From Planctomonas sp. JC2975 (GTDB taxonomy: Bacteria > Actinomycetota > Actinomycetes > Actinomycetales > Microbacteriaceae): a stretch of DNA of 64,000 bases. Position 1 is the stretch's first letter; each line of letters opens with the position of its first letter. The stretch lies in contig NZ_JABEKS010000004.1 in the NCBI RefSeq assembly GCF_012985205.1, positions 186,001 through 250,000 of the forward strand, read 5' to 3'. The notes under the pieces are model-generated. The model made no database searches. It was not told the DNA's origin and saw nothing but the letters and a program-made list of their open reading frames with translations. Below are positions 24,849 through 33,212 of the stretch, piece by piece. A program made the translations under genes and the position numbers.

Positions 24849-26855
24849 TCAGTGTCTGCCGAGAGCCATCTGGTGGGCGAGATCGAACGAGATCGCACCC
24901 ATCCCCGTGACGTCGTCGTAGCCCTTCGTGACCTTCAACGACGTGTCGGTGTTGAGGGTCATCAGGAACGAGCGGCCGCTCGTCTTGCTCGTGTACACCA
25001 CGGCCACCGGCGAGGACGGCGGCTGCACGTCGCGGAATGCCGACGGTGCCAGACGGTTCAAGCCGTACAACGTCGGGTTCGCGAACCCGATCGTCGTGTG
25101 GGTGAGCTGCTGCGCAAGTGCGATCTGCGCCGCCGTGAGCGGGGTCGCCAGCGAGGTTCCGCCATACGTCTCGTTCACGTACGGGCCGGTCTCCAGCGTC
25201 GAGTCGTCGACGATCGGCTGGAAGCCGATCTCGAACCCGGTGTACGGATCGGCCAGGGCGCCGAGATCCGGTGAGACGCGGTGCCCCTTCGCGAGCGAGT
25301 CAGGAACGACGCCCTTCTGGTAGTCGGGTTCGGCGTTCACAGCGCTCACGCCGCCACCGGCGCCGCCGGCGAACAGCGACCCCGGCACGGGGTCGGTGTA
25401 CTGGAGGTTGCCTGCGGCATCCTTCACGATCACATCGCCCTGCACACCCCAGCCGACCTCCACGGCCAGTTTGCCATTCCGGTCGATACCCATCGAGGTG
25501 CCCCCGACCGAGGTGACGTAGGGCGACGACGCCGGGAAGTCCGGAGACGCGTACCCGAGCGTGGCAGCCTCGTCACCATTGTCGCCGCTGGAGAAGTACA
25601 GACCGACACCCTCGGCCGCTGCCTGCAGGTGGATGTTCTGCTCTCCCGTGATCACGTCGGCCGGAACGTCCTCACCGACGTTCCCGTAGCTGTTGCTCAC
25701 GATGTTGGCGAGCTTCTTGTCGAGGATGGTCGACATTGCGAGGTCGAGACCACCGCCGCAGTTGTTGCCGCCGACGTAGAGCACGTTCGCCTTCGGCGCG
25801 ATGGCGTGAACCGATTCGACGTCGAGCGTCTGCTCGGTCTGCCATCCGCTGGGCTCCTGGCACAGTTCCTGATCGGTGAACTGGCTCGGATCGGGCACGA
25901 TCTGCGAGTACTGACCCTTCGCCATCGCGGGCTCGCCGTTCTGTGCGGAGTACTGGTTGACATCGGAGAGGATGCTCGGCGATGCGTAGGCGTCGATGAT
26001 CGCGACCGTCTGTCCAGAGCCGTTCACTCCGAGCTTCGACCAGGTGTCGAGGCCGTAGGCGGAGCGGAGCTGGCTGGGCACGTACCCGCAGATGTTCGTC
26101 GGATACTGCGTCTGCCCGTTGTACGCCGGCGGCACTGTCACCGTGTTCTGTCCCCAGTAGGTCGAGCACGGTGCGTTGACGGTCGGCGTCGCAGCGGCGA
26201 ACGATCGAGCCTGAGGCGCGGCGGTACTCGTCGAGGCCGGGATGTCGCCCTGCTGAATCGAGTCGGGCCGCGTCAGCGTGCGCGACTGGTCGAGGCTGAC
26301 CGCGCTCACGGTTGCCCCGACCTCCGCAGGCAGCGACGGCGCTGTCGACGGCGCGATCAGCTGGCGACCACTGTGCTCGTACGAGTGCAGGGTCGTGTCG
26401 AAGGCGGCGTTCAACTGGTCAGGCGTTCCGCGGAACACGACATAGAGCCGGCTGGCCGGTGTTCCGGTGATGGTCAATCCCTGCGACTGCAGGTACGCGA
26501 CCGCCGACTTGTAGTCCTTCTGCGTCGGCGAGTACGTGTTGATCCACTGATTCGGGTTGAGCCAGTGCCGATACTGCCGATTGCCCGGAGTGGAGACCGC
26601 GATGGCCAGCTTCGCCGCGCCCTGCGCATCCCGGAGATTGAGGTAGAGCTCGCCTTCGACAGTGGTGTCGGCGGCCGGTGCTCCCGCGTCATTGGCGCTC
26701 GTCGCCCACGCGGGCACCGAGCCCGCGTAGTCGACTCGTGTCGTCGCCTGTGCCGCAGGCATTCCTACGGCGGACAGTGCCACGATGCACGCCGCCGCGG
26801 AGAGTATGGCCGTCGTACGCCTTGTGAGCGCCGCCCGGCCGACTCGTATAGTCAT
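24849..26855 (-). CDS. Secreted S53 family (sedolisin/kumamolisin) protease
   Basis: A 668-residue secreted serine-carboxyl protease. A signal peptide occupies about 1-37 (AALTRRTTAILSAAACIVAL, cleaved near AQA). Pro-kumamolisin activation domain sequence follows (YLNLRDAQGAAKLAIAVSTP, QYRHWLNPNQW). The catalytic domain has the E/D pair in TEQTLDVESVHAIAPKA, an oxyanion-region aspartate in YFSSGDNGDEA, and the nucleophile serine in YGGTSLATPL. The calcium-site segment DDVTGMG is near the end. Such enzymes are active at acid pH and degrade external proteins. The ATG before TIRVGRAALT has a GAAGGGA site. The gene stands alone. Confidence 0.93.
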   Translation of the reverse strand: MTIRVGRAALTRRTTAILSAAACIVALSAVGMPAAQATTRVDYAGSVPAWATSANDAGAPAADTTVEGELYLNLRDAQGAAKLAIAVSTPGNRQYRHWLNPNQWINTYSPTQKDYKSAVAYLQSQGLTITGTPASRLYVVFRGTPDQLNAAFDTTLHSYEHSGRQLIAPSTAPSLPAEVGATVSAVSLDQSRTLTRPDSIQQGDIPASTSTAAPQARSFAAATPTVNAPCSTYWGQNTVTVPPAYNGQTQYPTNICGYVPSQLRSAYGLDTWSKLGVNGSGQTVAIIDAYASPSILSDVNQYSAQNGEPAMAKGQYSQIVPDPSQFTDQELCQEPSGWQTEQTLDVESVHAIAPKANVLYVGGNNCGGGLDLAMSTILDKKLANIVSNSYGNVGEDVPADVITGEQNIHLQAAAEGVGLYFSSGDNGDEAATLGYASPDFPASSPYVTSVGGTSMGIDRNGKLAVEVGWGVQGDVIVKDAAGNLQYTDPVPGSLFAGGAGGGVSAVNAEPDYQKGVVPDSLAKGHRVSPDLGALADPYTGFEIGFQPIVDDSTLETGPYVNETYGGTSLATPLTAAQIALAQQLTHTTIGFANPTLYGLNRLAPSAFRDVQPPSSPVAVVYTSKTSGRSFLMTLNTDTSLKVTKGYDDVTGMGAISFDLAHQMALGRH

Positions 26856-27178
26856 CCGATCGATTCCCTTCGATTCGCTCGCGCGCCACCCCTCGGACAC
26901 GCGTGATTCGAACGCTATGCCCGCACACATGACCCTCACAAGAGGGACATTGAAACGGACCCGCAAAATGCTCATCGAAGGGTCTCGGCCGGCATCTTCC
27001 GGTGCGAACGCGCTGCATAGCGGATCGAATCGAGGCGACGGAAGCCCCCCGTCGGATTCCGCTCGGGCGCCTCCTGAGTCGCTAGCCTGGCGAAACCCCG
27101 CAGACATCGCCCCCCGATGCTCCCGAGCGGGGCCGCCCGATCAGACCCCACTGGTCGGGCCCCTACCGAAAGGCGGAC
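26856..27178. other. Divergent intergenic region (323 bp)
   Basis: No coding sequence is supported here. It holds the promoters of the protease gene (leftward) and the small membrane-protein gene (rightward). The segment 26920-26990 is relatively A/T-rich. Near its right end is the leader hairpin listed at 27135-27160. Confidence 0.6.
27135..27160 (+). promoter_or_regulatory. Leader hairpin before the small membrane-protein gene
   Basis: GCCCGATCAG and CTGGTCGGGC pair over 10 bp with one mismatch around a 6-base loop, ending 18 bases before the ATG at 27179. It could affect translation or act as an attenuator; nothing identifies a ligand. Confidence 0.4.
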
Positions 27179-27505
27179 ATGTTCACCTTGTCTTGGCTTC
27201 TCCTCATCGCGATCGTCGCAGGCGCACTCGGCGTGATCGACGGCATTTGGCGGGTGCGCGGGCGCGGGGCCTCCGTGCTCGGCATCATCGAGATCATCGT
27301 CGCGGCGCTCTTCCTGCTCTCGCTCTTCCTGCCCGGCATTCCGTTCGGTTCGCTCACGCTGGCGATCGTGCTGCTGATCGTTCTGATCGTCGGGCTGATC
27401 ATGGGTCGATTGAACTTCGCAGTCGCGATCATCTCGCTCGTGCTCACCGCACTGTGGATCGTGCTGAGCCTGCACTGGATCATGATCGTCGGCGTCAACG
27501 CCTGA
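27179..27505 (+). CDS. Small four-helix membrane protein of unknown function
   Basis: A 108-residue, almost entirely hydrophobic protein with about four membrane segments: LSWLLLIAIVAGALGVIDG, IIEIIVAALFLLSLFLPGI, LTLAIVLLIVLIVGLIMG and AVAIISLVLTALWIVLSLHW. A short basic loop (WRVRGRGAS) lies between the first two. It resembles short actinobacterial integral membrane proteins without assigned function. The ATG follows GAAAGGCGG. A strong terminator hairpin is 30 bases downstream, so it is monocistronic. Confidence 0.8.
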   Translation: MFTLSWLLLIAIVAGALGVIDGIWRVRGRGASVLGIIEIIVAALFLLSLFLPGIPFGSLTLAIVLLIVLIVGLIMGRLNFAVAIISLVLTALWIVLSLHWIMIVGVNA

Positions 27506-27534
27506 TCCCGCGCCCGAGACACGCGCGCGGATAC

Positions 27535-27573
27535 GACGAGGCCCCACCCGGACGAACCGGGTGGGGCCTCGTC
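27535..27573 (+). terminator. Strong hairpin terminator
   Basis: Perfect 17-bp stem (27535-27551 and 27557-27573) with a 5-base loop, just after the small membrane-protein gene and before the end of rplA on the other strand, so it may serve both. Confidence 0.85.
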
Positions 27574-27673
27574 AGTGCGCCGTGCGTACCGGCGGCGATC
27601 CACTCGCCACCGAACCGAAACGTGCGCTCAGCTGACTGCGTGCACGTGGCCGAAGACCGCCGTGCGAGTCGAC

Positions 27674-28363
27674 TCAGATCGCGTTGACGTCCAGCGGGAT
27701 GCCGGGGCCGAACGTGGTCGACACGGCGCCCTTCTGGATGTAGCGGCCCTTTGCCGCTGACGGCTTGAGGCGCACGACCTCGTCCAACGCGGTCTTCAGG
27801 TTCTCCTGGAGCTGCTCCGGGCTGAATCCGGCCTTGCCGACGACGAAGTGCACGTTGGCGTGCTTGTCGACGCGGAACTCGATCTTTCCGCCCTTGATGT
27901 CGGACACGGCCTTGGCCACATCCGGCGTCACGGTGCCGGTCTTCGGGTTCGGCATGAGACCGCGGGGGCCGAGCACCTTACCGAGACGACCGACCTTGCC
28001 CATGAGCTCGGGGGTGGAGACCGCGGAGTCGAAGTCGGTGTAACCGGCAGCGACCTTCTCGATCAGCTCGTCGCCACCGACCTCGTCAGCACCGGCCGCG
28101 ATGGCGGCTTCGGCTGCGGGGCCCGTCGCGAAGACGATGACGCGGGCGGTCTTGCCCGTACCGTGCGGCAGGATGACGGTGCCGCGCACCATCTGGTCCG
28201 CCTTGCGGGGGTCGACGCCGAGCTTGAGTGCGACCTCGACGGTCGAGTCGAACTTCGCCGAACCGGTCTCGCGTGCGAGCGCAACGGCTTCGTCGGGGCT
28301 GTAGAACTTGCCGTCTTCGATCTTGGCGGCTGCGGCCCGGTAGGCCTTGGACTTCTGTGCCAT
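27674..28363 (-). CDS. rplA: 50S ribosomal protein L1
   Basis: The 229-residue L1 protein, which binds 23S rRNA at the exit-site stalk and commonly represses its own L11-L1 operon by binding the mRNA. Standard signatures are present: [53 protein letters not shown] and [17 protein letters not shown]. Length is the usual 225-235. It follows rplK by 17 bases and is the end of this ribosomal operon; rplJ/rplL are not downstream on this strand, where the next gene is convergent. Confidence 0.99.
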   Translation of the reverse strand: MAQKSKAYRAAAAKIEDGKFYSPDEAVALARETGSAKFDSTVEVALKLGVDPRKADQMVRGTVILPHGTGKTARVIVFATGPAAEAAIAAGADEVGGDELIEKVAAGYTDFDSAVSTPELMGKVGRLGKVLGPRGLMPNPKTGTVTPDVAKAVSDIKGGKIEFRVDKHANVHFVVGKAGFSPEQLQENLKTALDEVVRLKPSAAKGRYIQKGAVSTTFGPGIPLDVNAI

Positions 28364-28380
28364 TTTCTGACCTACCTTTC

Positions 28381-28809
28381 CTACTCGACCGTGATGCCCA
28401 TGGAGCGGGCGGTGCCGGCGATGATCTTGGATGCCGCGTCGAGGTCGTTCGCGTTGAGGTCGACCATCTTCGCCTCGGCGATCTCACGAACCTGGGCTGC
28501 GGTCAGCTTGCCCACCTTGGTGGCGTGCGGAACGCCGGATCCCTTGGCCACGCCCGCGGCCTTCTTGATGAGCTCAGCAGCCGGCGGGGTCTTCAGAACG
28601 AACGTGAACGAGCGGTCCTCGTACACGGTGATCTCCACCGGGATGACGTTGCCGCGCTGCGACTCGGTCGCGGCGTTGTACGCCTTGCAGAACTCCATGA
28701 TGTTGACGCCGTGCTGACCCAGCGCCGGGCCGATCGGCGGGGCGGGGTTGGCGGCGCCGGCCTTGATCTGAAGCTTGATCAGACCTGTGACCTTCTTCTT
28801 CGGTGCCAT
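28381..28809 (-). CDS. rplK: 50S ribosomal protein L11
   Basis: The 142-residue L11 protein of the GTPase-associated centre, target region of thiopeptides. The N-terminal [20 protein letters not shown] and [12 protein letters not shown], and the C-terminal [18 protein letters not shown] and [18 protein letters not shown], are all typical. The start before [11 protein letters not shown] has GAAAGGAAAG upstream. Unlike compact nusG-rplK arrangements, more than 500 bases separate it from nusG, including a nusG terminator, so rplK must have its own promoter in about 28810-28980. Confidence 0.99.
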   Translation of the reverse strand: MAPKKKVTGLIKLQIKAGAANPAPPIGPALGQHGVNIMEFCKAYNAATESQRGNVIPVEITVYEDRSFTFVLKTPPAAELIKKAAGVAKGSGVPHATKVGKLTAAQVREIAEAKMVDLNANDLDAASKIIAGTARSMGITVE

Positions 28810-28996
28810 GTGCTTTCCTTTCCTCGAGCGGATGCCTGCGGCTTCCGCTCTCCCACGGTCCCGGCCTTTCCGGGGCGTGGTGAGATCTGTGCTGGCGCAC
28901 AAACCACACAATCTTACCTGATCGGAATGTCAGCGCCGACCAGCCAACCGTCCTCGGCCGGCAGCATCCGCACACCGCTTCCGGAACCGCCCGTCC

Positions 28997-29157
28997 ACCC
29001 GGCCACCCGGTCCATCCGGCCACCCAGTCCGCCCGGCCACCCAGTCCGGCCGGCCGCCCGGGCCGCCCAATCCACCCGGCCGCCCGGTCCACCCGTCCAC
29101 CGGGTCCGCCCAGCCGCCTGTCCGCCCGGCCACTGTGTCCGCCCGGCCGCCCCCGCC
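28997..29157. repeat. Degenerate 17-bp tandem repeat array
   Basis: About nine imperfect copies of a 17-base unit with consensus close to GCCCGGCCACCCAGTCC, several shortened or lengthened by one or more bases. It is almost pure G+C. The unit length rules out a repeated peptide in one frame. It lies just before the palindromic element at 29161. Confidence 0.75.
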
Positions 29158-29160
29158 TGC

Positions 29161-29225
29161 CGTTTTCAGGACATGTACGGGGATGTCCAGCCAGGGAGAA
29201 CATCCCCGTACATGTCCTGAAAACG
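29161..29225. repeat. 65-bp perfect palindromic element, copy 1
   Basis: Perfect 26-bp inverted repeat (29161-29186 and 29200-29225) with a 13-base centre. The outer 13 bp, GTTTTCAGGACAT and its complement, recur exactly in the element at 50304-50366, whereas the inner stem and loop differ. It lies beyond the nusG terminator hairpin, so it is not needed as the terminator of nusG. Confidence 0.85.
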
Positions 29226-29264
29226 GACGCCCGCGAGGCGAGGCGAGCTGCCGGCGACGGATGA

Positions 29265-29302
29265 CGAAGGGGCTGCCCACCGTGTGGTGGGCAGCCCCTT
29301 CG
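29265..29302 (-). terminator. Terminator of the secE-nusG unit
   Basis: Perfect 17-bp stem (29265-29281 and 29286-29302) with loop GTGT, starting 26 bases after the nusG stop codon in its direction of transcription. Confidence 0.88.
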
Positions 29303-29328
29303 TGCGGAGTCTCTTACGGTGACGCCTG

Positions 29329-30315
29329 CTACTGCTTGGTGACCTGGTCGAAGCTGAGCTCGACGGGCGTTTCGCGCTCGAAGAGGGAGACGAGGACGGT
29401 GAGCTTGCCGCTCTCCGGCTTGATCTCGCTGATCGAGCCAGGCAGACCCGCGAACGAGCCTTCCTTGATCGTGATGGTCTCGCCGAACTCGAAGTCCACC
29501 TCGATGGGCGCGACGCGGGTCGCGGCCTTCGCGCCCTTGCCTGCGGCAGCCTTGCCCGCGGGTGCCGGCTCGACCTGCACCAGGGACTTGAGCATGTTGA
29601 ACGCCTCGTCGAAGCGCAGCGGCGTCGGGTTGTGCGCGTTGCCCACGAATCCGGTGACGCCCGGGGTGTGGCGCACGACGGACCAGCTGTCCTCGTTGAG
29701 GTCCATGCGCACCAGCACGTAGCCGGGGATGCGCACGCGGTTGACCATCTTGCGCTGGCCGTTCTTGATCTCGACGACGTCTTCCATCGGCACCTCGACC
29801 TGGAAGATGTAGTCCTCCATGCCCATGGTGGTGGTGCGGTTCGCGAGGTTCTGCTTCACGCGACGCTCGAATCCGGCGTACGAGTGGATGACGTACCACT
29901 TGCCAGGCAGGTAGCGCAGCTCACGCTTGAACTCGTCGTACGGGTCGACCTCGACGTCTTCGGCTTCGCCGGAATCCTCGGCGGATGCCTCGCCCTCGGC
30001 GGAATCCCCGTCGACCTCTTCTTCGTCTTCGATCGCCTCGAATGCGGCCTCAGCCTCGTCGGCGTCGTCGATCTCGAGTGCTTCGTCCACGGCGGCGTCG
30101 GCCTCGGGATCGGCGGTTTCCGCGATGGCGTCGAGCACGGCATCCAGGTCGATCTCGTTGCCGTCGGCATCGGTCACGTGCAGCGCCTCGCGCTCGGCGG
30201 CATCCACTGACTTCTCCTCGGCTGCCAACTCGTTGCCCTCCTGGGCTTCGTCGTCTCCCGCGGCCTGTTCGGCAGCGGTCGCCCAATCGACGTCGTCGCG
30301 CTCTCGTTCAGACAC
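29329..30315 (-). CDS. nusG: Transcription termination/antitermination protein NusG
   Basis: A 328-residue NusG, which binds RNA polymerase and couples it to Rho or the ribosome. The NGN domain begins at GKWYVIHSYAGFERRVKQNL (139-158) and includes RKMVNRVRIPGYVLVRMDL. The KOW domain is the C-terminal segment ETITIKEGSFAGLPGSISEI. The first about 130 residues are an acidic, low-complexity extension (for example EIDDADEAEAAFEAIEDEEE) that the approximately 180-residue E. coli protein lacks; such extensions are known in actinobacterial NusG. A further alanine/lysine-rich linker (APAGKAAAGKGAKAA) separates NGN and KOW. The start is a GTG. Confidence 0.98.
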   Translation of the reverse strand: MSERERDDVDWATAAEQAAGDDEAQEGNELAAEEKSVDAAEREALHVTDADGNEIDLDAVLDAIAETADPEADAAVDEALEIDDADEAEAAFEAIEDEEEVDGDSAEGEASAEDSGEAEDVEVDPYDEFKRELRYLPGKWYVIHSYAGFERRVKQNLANRTTTMGMEDYIFQVEVPMEDVVEIKNGQRKMVNRVRIPGYVLVRMDLNEDSWSVVRHTPGVTGFVGNAHNPTPLRFDEAFNMLKSLVQVEPAPAGKAAAGKGAKAATRVAPIEVDFEFGETITIKEGSFAGLPGSISEIKPESGKLTVLVSLFERETPVELSFDQVTKQ

Positions 30316-30422
30316 TTGTTCGATCCCTATCCATTCCTGTTGTTGCGCGGTACGGCCCGCGCCGCCGACTCATCTCAGGCCCCGTCGCAACGCGACTCGC
30401 ACCCCCGCCGGCCTGTCGGCTG

Positions 30423-30698
30423 TCAGGAGCCAGAGGTTCCGAAGACGAGGATGACGAGCCACGAGAAGAGCTGATCGAGTCCGTACACGATCGCCATCAT
30501 GATGATCACGAAGACCAGCACGACGCCCGTGTAGCTGAACAGCTCCTTGCGAGTCGGCGTGACCACCTTGCGGAGTTCGCCGAACACCTGCCGGATGAAC
30601 AGCGCGATCCGAGAGAAGGGGTTGCGCTTGGCATCCCGCTCCTTCTTGGCGTTCGCGACGACATCCTCGCTGGGCTCGTCGATGACTTTTCGGGCCAC
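30423..30698 (-). CDS. secE: Preprotein translocase subunit SecE
   Basis: A 91-residue SecE, the small membrane subunit that clamps SecY in the Sec translocon. The cytoplasmic amphipathic helix is FSRIALFIRQVFGELRKVVT, followed by the conserved PTRKEL segment and one membrane helix (YTGVVLVFVIIMMAIVYGLD). The GTG start giving ARKVIDEPSED was chosen, with AAAGG about ten bases upstream; the longer frame runs into the tRNA gene. It lies between tRNA-Trp and nusG, the usual bacterial order. Confidence 0.97.
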   Translation of the reverse strand: MARKVIDEPSEDVVANAKKERDAKRNPFSRIALFIRQVFGELRKVVTPTRKELFSYTGVVLVFVIIMMAIVYGLDQLFSWLVILVFGTSGS

Positions 30699-30737
30699 CT
30701 CATACCTTTCGTGGGTCGGAGCCACAGCACCGACTTG

Positions 30738-30810
30738 CAGGGCGGACAGGACTCGAACCTGCAACCTGCGGTTTTGGAGACCGCTGCTCTACCAATTGAG
30801 CCACCGCCCT
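30738..30810 (-). tRNA. trnW: tRNA-Trp (anticodon CCA)
   Basis: A 73-base tRNA on the minus strand. The acceptor stem AGGGCGG pairs with CCGCCCT and the discriminator base is G, as expected for tryptophan. The D stem is GCTC/GAGC, the anticodon stem GCGGT/ACCGC with loop CTCCAAA (anticodon CCA), and the T loop TTCGAGT. CCA is not encoded. Its position just upstream of secE is common in bacteria. An A/T-rich stretch at 30905-30960, with a minus-strand TTGACC at 30951-30956, probably contains the promoter. Confidence 0.98.
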
Positions 30811-31101
30811 TCGGCGAAGAAATCTTGACGGTCCCACCCTGGGTGAACGCTGGATCGGTGACCGGCGGACTCGGGGAGGGGCGTCGTCACCAGTCCTTTT
30901 CGCGTCCAATAAAAAGGGCGCAAAAAAGCTTGGCTGACTTCAACAACCTCGGTCAAGTGTAGGCGAGCCGTGCCGGGTTGTGCAAAGCCGCGCGTCCACG
31001 GTGGTTGCACCGCCCGGTCACGGCGAACCCGCGGCGCCGACCGCCATCACCAAGGGGGCCGTGCACCGAGGCGCCGTCGGACCTGGAAGCGATGCGCGGC
31101 A

Positions 31102-31851
31102 TCACAGCAGCCGGCGGGCGAGCGCCCAGGCCGTGAGCTCATGGCGGGACGAGAGCTGCAGCTTGCGCAGCACGGCCGACACGTGGGTCTCGACGGTTTT
31201 GACCGAGATGAACAGCTCGCCGGCGACTTCCTTGTAGGCGTATCCGCGGGCGATCAGCCGCATCACCTCGCGCTCCCTGGCGGTGAGCCGGTCGAGTTCG
31301 TCGACGCTCTCCGCCTGCTCTCCGGATGCCGCACCGAACGCATCCAGCACGAACCCGGCCAGCCGAGGCGAGAAGACGGCGTCGCCTCCAGCGACCGCGT
31401 GCACGGCGCGCGTGACGTCGGCGCCGGAGCTGCCCTTGGTGATGTATCCGCGAGCGCCTGCGCGGATCACCGCGACCACGTCCTCTGCGGAGTCCGAGAC
31501 GCTGAGCGCGAGGAACCGCGTTGCCGGAACCTGGGGCGCGGCGCGGCGGACGACCTCGGCGCCGCCTCCGCCTGATCCGCCTGGCAGGTGAACGTCGAGC
31601 AGCACGACGTCGGGGTGCAGGGTGGTGACGGTGGAGACGGCGGAGTCGACGGCATCCGCCTCACCGATCACCCGGATCCCGTCACCCAGGTCGGCCCGCA
31701 GTCCGGAGCGGAAGATCGAGTGGTCGTCGACGATGACGACCGTCACGCTGGCCGCCGGATCGGCAGCATCGGCGGGTTCTGCCGCGACGCTGTCGTCGGA
31801 TCCGGCCGCCATCCGCTGGTCGGGTGACGTGTCGTCTCCGCTCCCGCTCAC
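31102..31851 (-). CDS. NarL/LuxR-family response regulator
   Basis: A 249-residue response regulator. The receiver has DDH (VVIVDDHSIFRSG), phospho-acceptor in VVLLDVHLPGGSG and a lysine in YITKGSS. The C-terminal LuxR helix-turn-helix is LTAREREVMRLIARGYAYKE plus ISVKTVETHVSAVLRKL. A glycine run follows the phosphorylation site (GGSGGGGAEVV). The GTG start overlaps the stop codon of the kinase gene by four bases, so the pair is translationally coupled, with the kinase first. The likely role is control of an envelope-stress or PspC-type response, given the neighbours. Confidence 0.94.
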   Translation of the reverse strand: MSGSGDDTSPDQRMAAGSDDSVAAEPADAADPAASVTVVIVDDHSIFRSGLRADLGDGIRVIGEADAVDSAVSTVTTLHPDVVLLDVHLPGGSGGGGAEVVRRAAPQVPATRFLALSVSDSAEDVVAVIRAGARGYITKGSSGADVTRAVHAVAGGDAVFSPRLAGFVLDAFGAASGEQAESVDELDRLTAREREVMRLIARGYAYKEVAGELFISVKTVETHVSAVLRKLQLSSRHELTAWALARRLL

Positions 31852-33098
31852 GCGCGCTCCTCCCCGTAGTCGTAGTGCAGTCGCACCTCTGTGCCCTCGC
31901 CCTCTGCGGTGCGCACGGATGCCGTTCCGCCCGCGCGGCGCATCCGCCCCAGGATCGACTCTCGCACCCCCATGCGGTCTGCGGGAACGCCGTCGAGCGA
32001 GAATCCGGGACCGCGGTCGCGCACGAAGACGTCGAGAGACGTCGCCGTGCTCTCGATGTAGACGCTGACGTCGCCGCCGGCGTGGCGTGCGGCGTTGGCC
32101 ATCGCTTCCCTCGCCGCGGCAGCCACCTCACCGCTCGACCGCTCGCTCGTCTCCCCCACCGCGACGATGTCGAAGCGCACGGGGTAGTCCAGTTCCAGGG
32201 CAGCGGCGACGTCGCGCAGATCGCTGACGAGGTCGCTGTCGGCGCGTGCCTCGCCCGAGTACAGCCACTCCCGCAGCTCGCGCTCCTGAGCCCTCGCCAG
32301 CCGCGCCACCTCGCTCGATGCCCCGGCCCGCGTCTGGATGAGCGCCAGAGTCTGCAGCACCGAGTCGTGCAAGTGGGCCGCCATCTCGGCGCGCTCCTCC
32401 TCGCGCACGCGCTTGGTCCGCTCGGCGATGAGCTCTCGCCAGAGCCGGAGCGCCCACGGTCCTGCGAGGACCGCGACGCCGGCCAGGAGTGCGGCCACGA
32501 ACAGGAGCCAGGCCCATCCGGGCGCTGCACTGCCCCACGCGAAGGGGCCGAGGAATCCGACCGCGACGAGCACGGCGCCGCTCGACACCCTGAGCCACCG
32601 CGCGGCGGTCGGCGTGCGTGGCGCCTGTGCGTCAACGAGCTGGTCCCAGACGACCGCTGCCGCGCCGAAGACGATCGCGCCCATGATCGCGGGAAGCAGC
32701 GTCGCCGAACCGACGTCGCCCGCACGGTACGCGCCACCCAACCCGAACACGATGAGCGCGAACACCACGGCGAGCGCCACCAGCACCCAGGGCACTGAGA
32801 CGCGACGGTGCACGATGCCGTGCGTGCCATCCGGCTCGGGCTCGAGGGGCGTGAGCGCCCACAGCCATCCGTAGAGCAGGATGCCCGCCCCGCCGCACAG
32901 CGCCAGTCCCACCGCGAGCCAACGGGTGGCCGTCACGCCCCATCCGAGGTGGCGCGCTGTGGCGATGCACACCCCGCCGAGCACGCTGTCCCTAGGGCGC
33001 ATCAACGGAGGCCGCGCAAGCGCACCGGGTCCGCCCGCACCGCGCGCGCCCGGATCCGACCCGCCGGGATCGGGCGCGGAACGGGACAGAGGGGACAT
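31848..33098 (-). CDS. PspC-domain sensor histidine kinase (HPK7/NarL-linked type)
   Basis: A 416-residue membrane kinase. An N-terminal PspC-like segment (RDSVLGGVCIATARHLGWGV, then LAVGLALCGGAGILLYGWLW) is followed by further membrane helices to about residue 210. The HisKA_3 dimerisation helix has ERAEMAAHLHDSVLQTLALIQ with the phospho-acceptor histidine in HLHDS. The HATPase end has EAMANAARHAGG and VRDRGPGFSLDGVP. This design is common in actinobacteria for kinases paired with LuxR-type regulators. The start is uncertain: ATG 33098 was preferred over the in-frame TTG at 33110. The gene is divergent from a second PspC protein. Confidence 0.9.
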   Translation of the reverse strand: MSPLSRSAPDPGGSDPGARGAGGPGALARPPLMRPRDSVLGGVCIATARHLGWGVTATRWLAVGLALCGGAGILLYGWLWALTPLEPEPDGTHGIVHRRVSVPWVLVALAVVFALIVFGLGGAYRAGDVGSATLLPAIMGAIVFGAAAVVWDQLVDAQAPRTPTAARWLRVSSGAVLVAVGFLGPFAWGSAAPGWAWLLFVAALLAGVAVLAGPWALRLWRELIAERTKRVREEERAEMAAHLHDSVLQTLALIQTRAGASSEVARLARAQERELREWLYSGEARADSDLVSDLRDVAAALELDYPVRFDIVAVGETSERSSGEVAAAAREAMANAARHAGGDVSVYIESTATSLDVFVRDRGPGFSLDGVPADRMGVRESILGRMRRAGGTASVRTAEGEGTEVRLHYDYGEERA

Positions 33099-33212
33099 AC
33101 AGGCATCCAATCATCCGAGGGTCGCGGCCGACGCCCTCCGTGGCGGATCTCAGGGACGGATCAGGGGTATCCCCGATCGCGCCGAGCCAGCGCGATCCGG
33201 CACGATCGAGGT

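Larger units (their letters stand above)
28810..29328. other. Expanded nusG-rplK intergenic region (519 bp)
   Basis: No gene is supported. From right to left, in the direction of transcription, it holds the nusG terminator (29265-29302), a 65-bp palindromic element (29161-29225), a 17-base tandem repeat array (about 28997-29157) and the presumed promoter and leader of rplK (28810-28980), which contains the A/T-rich run near 28900-28925. An open frame over the repeats exists, but its period is not a multiple of three and it is not protein-like. Confidence 0.8.

Noticed and set aside
28985-29158. The 17-base repeat considered as a CRISPR array
   Set aside because: The units follow one another without spacers, they are degenerate and of variable length, and no cas gene is in the window.
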